This document shows positions 60,311 to 64,000 of a stretch of DNA of 64,000 bases, piece by piece; within the stretch, counting starts at the first letter, position 1; the number at the start of each line of letters is the position of its first letter. The stretch comes from Clostridiales bacterium Firm_04. Its GTDB lineage: Bacteria > Bacillota > Clostridia > Oscillospirales > Ruminococcaceae. Location: positions 1 to 64,000 of the forward strand of contig LVAJ01000032.1 of assembly GCA_001603005.1 (NCBI GenBank), in the 5' to 3' direction. The notes below the pieces were generated by a model. It saw nothing but the letters and a program-made list of their open reading frames with translations, had not been told where the DNA came from and made no database searches. A program made the position numbers and the translations under genes.

Positions 60311-61162
60311 ATGGGACAGAAAGTGAATCCGCACGGCCTGAGAGTCGGCGTTATCAAAGACTGGGATTCCCGTTGGTTCGCCGATAAGAAGCACTTCGGT
60401 GACACCCTCGTCGAGGATTATAACCTCCGCGAGTTCATTAAGAAGTCTCTGTATGCTGCCGGCATCGCACGCATTGAGATCGAGCGCCTTCCGGAGAAGG
60501 TCCGCATCCACATCCACTGCGCAAAGCCGGGCCTCATCATCGGCAGAGGCGGCACGGAGATTGATAAGCTCCGCGCAAATATCGAAAAGCGCATCGGCAA
60601 GTCCACTGCAATCAATATCATCGAGATCAAGAACATGGATCTCTCTGCACAGCTCGTTGCTGAGAAGATCGCTTCCGACCTCGAAAACCGTGTATCCTTC
60701 CGTCGTGCAATGAAGGGCTCTATCGGCAGAACGATGAAGTCCGGCGCGAAGGGCATCAAGATCAAGTGCGGCGGCCGTCTCGGCGGTGCTGAAATCGCAC
60801 GTTCTGAGTGCTACCATGAGGGTACCATTCCGCTGCAGACCATCCGTGCTGACATTGACTACGGTTTTGCTGAGGCAAACACCACTTACGGCAGAATCGG
60901 CATCAAGGTCTGGATCTACAAGGGCGAGATCCTGAAGGGCGATGCTGCAAAGGCAGCTGCTAACAAGGAGCGCTATGAGCGCAAGAATGACCGTCCGCGT
61001 GATAACAGACGCCGCAGAGATGACCGCAACGGCGGCAACGGCGATCGCAGACCGCGCCGCGATTTCAACAACAACGGCGACCGCAGACCGCGCGGTGACC
61101 GTCCGCAGGGTCAGAACAGAAGAGAAGGAGGTTCCGCAAATGCTGCTTCCAAAGAGAGTTAA
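60311..61162 (+). CDS. rpsC: 30S ribosomal protein S3 with a long basic Arg/Asp/Gly/Asn-rich tail
   Basis: A 283-residue S3. The KH domain has [20 protein letters not shown]. The C-terminal S3 domain has [20 protein letters not shown] and [12 protein letters not shown]-like sequence. About 65 residues after IYKGEIL form a low-complexity tail of [20 protein letters not shown] and [10 protein letters not shown] type, beyond the usual ~220 residues. The tail end overlaps the rplP start by 23 bases. Confidence 0.94.
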   Translation: MGQKVNPHGLRVGVIKDWDSRWFADKKHFGDTLVEDYNLREFIKKSLYAAGIARIEIERLPEKVRIHIHCAKPGLIIGRGGTEIDKLRANIEKRIGKSTAINIIEIKNMDLSAQLVAEKIASDLENRVSFRRAMKGSIGRTMKSGAKGIKIKCGGRLGGAEIARSECYHEGTIPLQTIRADIDYGFAEANTTYGRIGIKVWIYKGEILKGDAAKAAANKERYERKNDRPRDNRRRRDDRNGGNGDRRPRRDFNNNGDRRPRGDRPQGQNRREGGSANAASKES

Positions 61163-61586
61163 GTATCGCCGCGTGCACAGAGGTCGTCTGACCGGTAAGG
61201 CATACCGCGGCAACAAGGTGTGCTACGGCGATTTCGGTCTTGTTGCACTGGAGCCGTCGTGGATCACCTCTAATCAGATCGAGGCTGCCCGTGTTGCGAT
61301 GACACGTCGTATCAAGAGAGGCGGTAAGGTCTGGATCAAGATCTTCCCGGATAAGCCGATCACTGAGAAGCCGGCAGAAACCCGAATGGGTTCCGGTAAG
61401 GGTTCTCCGGAGTACTGGGTTGCAGTTGTCAAGCCGGGCAGAGTTCTGTTCGAGATCGGTGCTGACAAGGATAAGCCGATTTCGCAGGAGGACCTGAAGG
61501 AAGCACTTCGTCTGGCAATGCACAAGCTGCCGGTCAAGTGCAAGATCGTTGCAAAAGATGATCAGGATGGAGGTGCACAGGCATGA
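61140..61586 (+). CDS. rplP: 50S ribosomal protein L16
   Basis: A 148-residue L16 starting [20 protein letters not shown], with [20 protein letters not shown]. The ATG lies inside the end of rpsC, behind GAAGGAGGTTCCGCAA. Confidence 0.95.
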   Translation: MLLPKRVKYRRVHRGRLTGKAYRGNKVCYGDFGLVALEPSWITSNQIEAARVAMTRRIKRGGKVWIKIFPDKPITEKPAETRMGSGKGSPEYWVAVVKPGRVLFEIGADKDKPISQEDLKEALRLAMHKLPVKCKIVAKDDQDGGAQA

Positions 61587-61783
61587 AGGCTTCTGATATC
61601 AGAGAAATGAGCTATGAAGAAATGGCTGCGCAGCTCCAGACACTGAAGGAGGAGCTTTTCAACCTCCGTTTCCAGCTGGCTGCAAATCAGCTTGAGAATA
61701 CTGCCAGACTGAAGGCAGTCAAGAAAGATATCGCCCGTGTCAAGACTTGCATGCGTGCCGCACAGCCTGCGGCAAAGGCATGA
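61583..61783 (+). CDS. rpmC: 50S ribosomal protein L29
   Basis: A 66-residue L29 ([40 protein letters not shown]). It overlaps rplP by four bases. Confidence 0.95.
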   Translation: MKASDIREMSYEEMAAQLQTLKEELFNLRFQLAANQLENTARLKAVKKDIARVKTCMRAAQPAAKA

Positions 61784-61799
61784 GGAAGGAGGACATGTC

Positions 61800-62066
61800 A
61801 TGAGTGAGACTACCGAAAGAAACCTCAGAAAAACCCGTACAGGTAAGGTTGTCAGCGATAAGATGGATAAGACCGTCGTTGTCGCAATCGCCGACAATGT
61901 CCAGCATCCGCTGTACAAGAAGATCGTCAAGCGCACCGTGAAGCTGAAGGCTCACGATGAGAACAACGAGTGCAGAATCGGCGACCGCGTTCTCGTGATG
62001 GAAACACGTCCGCTTTCCAAGGATAAGAGATGGCGCGTCGTTGAGATCATCGAAAAGGCAAAGTAA
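61800..62066 (+). CDS. rpsQ: 30S ribosomal protein S17
   Basis: An 88-residue S17 ([40 protein letters not shown]). The start MSETTERN follows AAGGAGGACATGTC. Confidence 0.95.
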   Translation: MSETTERNLRKTRTGKVVSDKMDKTVVVAIADNVQHPLYKKIVKRTVKLKAHDENNECRIGDRVLVMETRPLSKDKRWRVVEIIEKAK

Positions 62067-62160
62067 TTCCGCTTTCAAATGAAATAGGCGCTCAGACCGC
62101 AGATCCGGACGGCAAAATCCGTGCGGAGCGGCAGCGCAGTACAGATAGGAGGAATCTGCT

Positions 62161-62529
62161 GTGATTCAAATGCAGTCTTACTTAAAGGTTGCAGATAACA
62201 CCGGCGCGAAAGAGCTTATGTGCATCCGCGTGCTGGGCGGCACCCGCAGACGTTATGCAAATGTCGGCGATGTCGTGGTTGCATCCGTTAAGAAAGCAAC
62301 ACCCGGCGGCGTTGTGAAAAAGGGCGATGTTGTCAAGGCAGTCATCGTTCGTTCCGCGAAGGGACTCCGCAGAGATGACGGAACCTACATTCGCTTCGAT
62401 GAGAACGCAGCCGTTATCATCAAGGAAGACAAGACCCCGCGTGGGACCCGTATTTTTGGACCGGTCGCAAGAGAGCTGAGAGAGCATGACTATGTCAAGA
62501 TCCTCTCCCTCGCACCGGAAGTTCTTTGA
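62161..62529 (+). CDS. rplN: 50S ribosomal protein L14
   Basis: A 122-residue L14 with GTG start ([19 protein letters not shown]), after GATAGGAGGAATCTGCT. It ends [20 protein letters not shown]. The 94-base gap before it holds no gene. Confidence 0.95.
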   Translation: MIQMQSYLKVADNTGAKELMCIRVLGGTRRRYANVGDVVVASVKKATPGGVVKKGDVVKAVIVRSAKGLRRDDGTYIRFDENAAVIIKEDKTPRGTRIFGPVARELREHDYVKILSLAPEVL

Positions 62530-62543
62530 TCCGGAGGTGCCCG

Positions 62544-62903
62544 ATGTCTAACGTTCATGTAAAGAAGGGCGATACCGTTCGCCTGCTCGTCGGTGATCCT
62601 GCGGATAAGTACACCGACATCGAAAAGAAGAAGATCAAGACCGGCAAGGTGCTTGAGGTCAGCCCGAAAGAGGGCAAGGTCATCGTTGAGGGCATCAACA
62701 TGATCACCAAGCATGTCAAGCCCACCAGAGTCGGCCAGCAGGGCGGCATCGTCAAGGCTGAGTCCCCGGTCTATGCCTGCAAGGTTCAGCTGATCTGCCC
62801 GAAGTGCGGCAAGCCCACCAGAGTCGGTCACTCGATCGAGGAGAAGGGCGACAAGAAGACGAAGCTCCGCGTCTGCAAGAAGTGCGGCGCGACATTTGAG
62901 TAA
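62544..62903 (+). CDS. rplX: 50S ribosomal protein L24
   Basis: A 119-residue L24 with a KOW motif at the start (HVKKGDTVRLLVGDPADKYT) and zinc-type cysteines CPKCGKPTRVGH and CKKCGATFE at the C-terminus, which is a longer form. The start MSNVHVKKG follows GGAGGTGCCCG. Confidence 0.95.
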   Translation: MSNVHVKKGDTVRLLVGDPADKYTDIEKKKIKTGKVLEVSPKEGKVIVEGINMITKHVKPTRVGQQGGIVKAESPVYACKVQLICPKCGKPTRVGHSIEEKGDKKTKLRVCKKCGATFE

Positions 62904-62915
62904 AGGAGTACGATG

Positions 62916-63455
62916 ATGGCTAGACTGAGAGATTATTATGTCAGCACCGTCGCTCCGGCGCTGATGAGCAAATTCGGCTATAAAAATGTCATGCAGATCC
63001 CGCGCCTTGACAAGGTCGTTGTCAATGTCGGTGCAGGTGAGGCAAAGGAAAACGCAAAGGCAATCGACGCGATCATGGGAGACCTCTCCCTTATCACTGG
63101 TCAGCGTCCGGTCGTCTGCCGCGCAAAGAAGTCCGTCGCAAACTTCAAGCTCCGTGAGGGCATGCCGATCGGCGTCAAGGTGACGCTCCGCGGCGAGAAG
63201 ATGTGGGACTTCGTGGATAAGCTCTTCAATGTTGCTTTCCCGCGCGTCCGCGACTTCCGCGGCATCAATCCCAATTCCTTTGACGGTAAGGGCAACTACT
63301 CTACCGGTATCAAGGAACAGCTCATTTTCCCTGAAATTGAGTACGACAAGATCGACAAGGTCCGCGGTATGGATATCAACTTCATCACTACCGCTTCTAC
63401 CGACGAAGAAGCCAAAGAGCTGCTGACGCTGCTCGGCGCTCCGTTCGCAAAGTAA
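62916..63455 (+). CDS. rplE: 50S ribosomal protein L5
   Basis: A 179-residue L5 ([58 protein letters not shown]). It binds 5S rRNA. The second ATG has better spacing to AAAGGAG than the one at 62913. Confidence 0.95.
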   Translation: MARLRDYYVSTVAPALMSKFGYKNVMQIPRLDKVVVNVGAGEAKENAKAIDAIMGDLSLITGQRPVVCRAKKSVANFKLREGMPIGVKVTLRGEKMWDFVDKLFNVAFPRVRDFRGINPNSFDGKGNYSTGIKEQLIFPEIEYDKIDKVRGMDINFITTASTDEEAKELLTLLGAPFAK

Positions 63456-63468
63456 TCGGGAGGGTTTT

Positions 63469-63654
63469 ATGGCAAAGAAATCTATGATCCTGAAGCAGCA
63501 GAGAGCACCGAAGTACTCGACGCGCGCTTATAACAGATGCAAAATCTGCGGCAGACCCCATGCCTATCTCAGAAAGTTCGGTATTTGCCGAATTTGCTTC
63601 CGAGAGCTTGCACACGACGGTCAGATCCCCGGTGTCAAGAAGGCTAGCTGGTAA
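63469..63654 (+). CDS. rpsN: 30S ribosomal protein S14, zinc type
   Basis: A 61-residue S14 of the short C+ form with zinc cysteines CKICG and CRICF. It ends [11 protein letters not shown]. The start follows GGGAGGGTTTT. Confidence 0.96.
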   Translation: MAKKSMILKQQRAPKYSTRAYNRCKICGRPHAYLRKFGICRICFRELAHDGQIPGVKKASW

Positions 63655-63684
63655 ACCGGACGATAGAAAAGGAGGTCATTTGGT

Positions 63685-64000
63685 ATGCAAATTTCCGATA
63701 CCATTGCGGATCTGTTGACCAGAATCCGTAACGCTGCTACCGCAAAGCACGCGACCGTTGACGTTCCTGCTTCCAACGTGAAGAAAGCCATCACCCAGAT
63801 CCTGACCGACGAAGGCTATGTCAAGAGCTTTCAGGTCATCGACGATGGCAAGCAGGGCATCATCCGCATCACCCTGAAATACGACGATAACAGAACTTCC
63901 GTCATCAGCGGCCTGCGCCGCATCTCCAAGCCGGGTCTGAGAATTTACAGCTCCTGCGCGGATATGCCGAAGGTTCGCAAGGGACTCGGTATCGTTATCG
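63685..64000 (+). CDS. rpsH: 30S ribosomal protein S8, cut by the window end
   Basis: The first 105 codons of S8 ([52 protein letters not shown]). The start follows AAAGGAGGTCATTTGGT. The final ~25 residues are outside the window. Confidence 0.95.
   Translation, partial: MQISDTIADLLTRIRNAATAKHATVDVPASNVKKAITQILTDEGYVKSFQVIDDGKQGIIRITLKYDDNRTSVISGLRRISKPGLRIYSSCADMPKVRKGLGIVI

Noticed and set aside
1-64000. tRNA, rRNA or CRISPR loci
   Set aside because: None was recognised by eye on either strand; a dedicated tool could still find a short RNA gene.

Overview
The window looks like the chromosome of an anaerobic gut Firmicute of the Ruminococcus type (Oscillospiraceae). The evidence is Firmicute ribosomal, rpsO-pnp, mazG-hup-rqcP and rpsF-ssb-rpsR gene orders, spore-type wall genes, and proteins with cohesin and dockerin modules. 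No tRNA, rRNA or CRISPR array was recognised.

Positions 1 to about 26.3 kb form an accessory region, visibly more AT-rich than the rest. It is a chain of unrelated gene modules. Each boundary carries the 5' end of the same gene, a cwlD-like N-acetylmuramoyl-L-alanine amidase. The pieces lie near 2.27, 9.36, 13.44, 18.2 and 21.90 kb, and the complete gene is at 26,352-27,098. Three of the pieces stop at the same place, the codons for the zinc-site motif DAGHG, and run into the same foreign sequence: a stop codon, a GC-rich hairpin with a T-run, and a decayed gene tail. This is the footprint expected if modules repeatedly entered the cwlD 5' region, each bringing a new 5' end that restores the gene and leaving the old 5' end behind. 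No recombinase is visible. The cargo is: (a) an ArsR regulator and two small gene cassettes with duplicated promoter and terminator; (b) an oxidoreductase/flavodoxin set with a LysR regulator and a shared operator; (c) an AAA-ATPase/PD-(D/E)XK protein and a SWIM zinc-finger protein; (d) a TetR regulator with a two-subunit ABC exporter; (e) a GNAT-DUF4298 protein, two ChrA halves and a DUF134-NifX protein; (f) a GNAT protein, a signal-less NMT1-like protein, a Fe-S protein and a rhodanese-ThiF protein. Several cargo genes are frameshifted or truncated.

From 27.1 to 51.3 kb lies GC-richer core sequence. It holds a possible 21-residue cysteine-containing peptide gene, lipoproteins, an M23 peptidase (possibly SpoIIQ-like), an LRR-dockerin protein, a SpoVB-like flippase, trpS, mazG-hup-rqcP, a cytosolic sugar-binding-domain/GGDEF protein, rpsF-ssb-rpsR, a Zur/Fur-type-box znuACB operon with an extra CC-motif lipoprotein, a cohesin-Big2-dockerin scaffoldin, and an aconitase-isocitrate dehydrogenase-Rex operon.

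From 51.4 kb to the end lie rpsO-pnp, a WG-repeat lipoprotein and the S10-spc ribosomal protein cluster (rpsJ to rpsH, cut by the window end). A long leader with a candidate attenuator precedes rpsJ.
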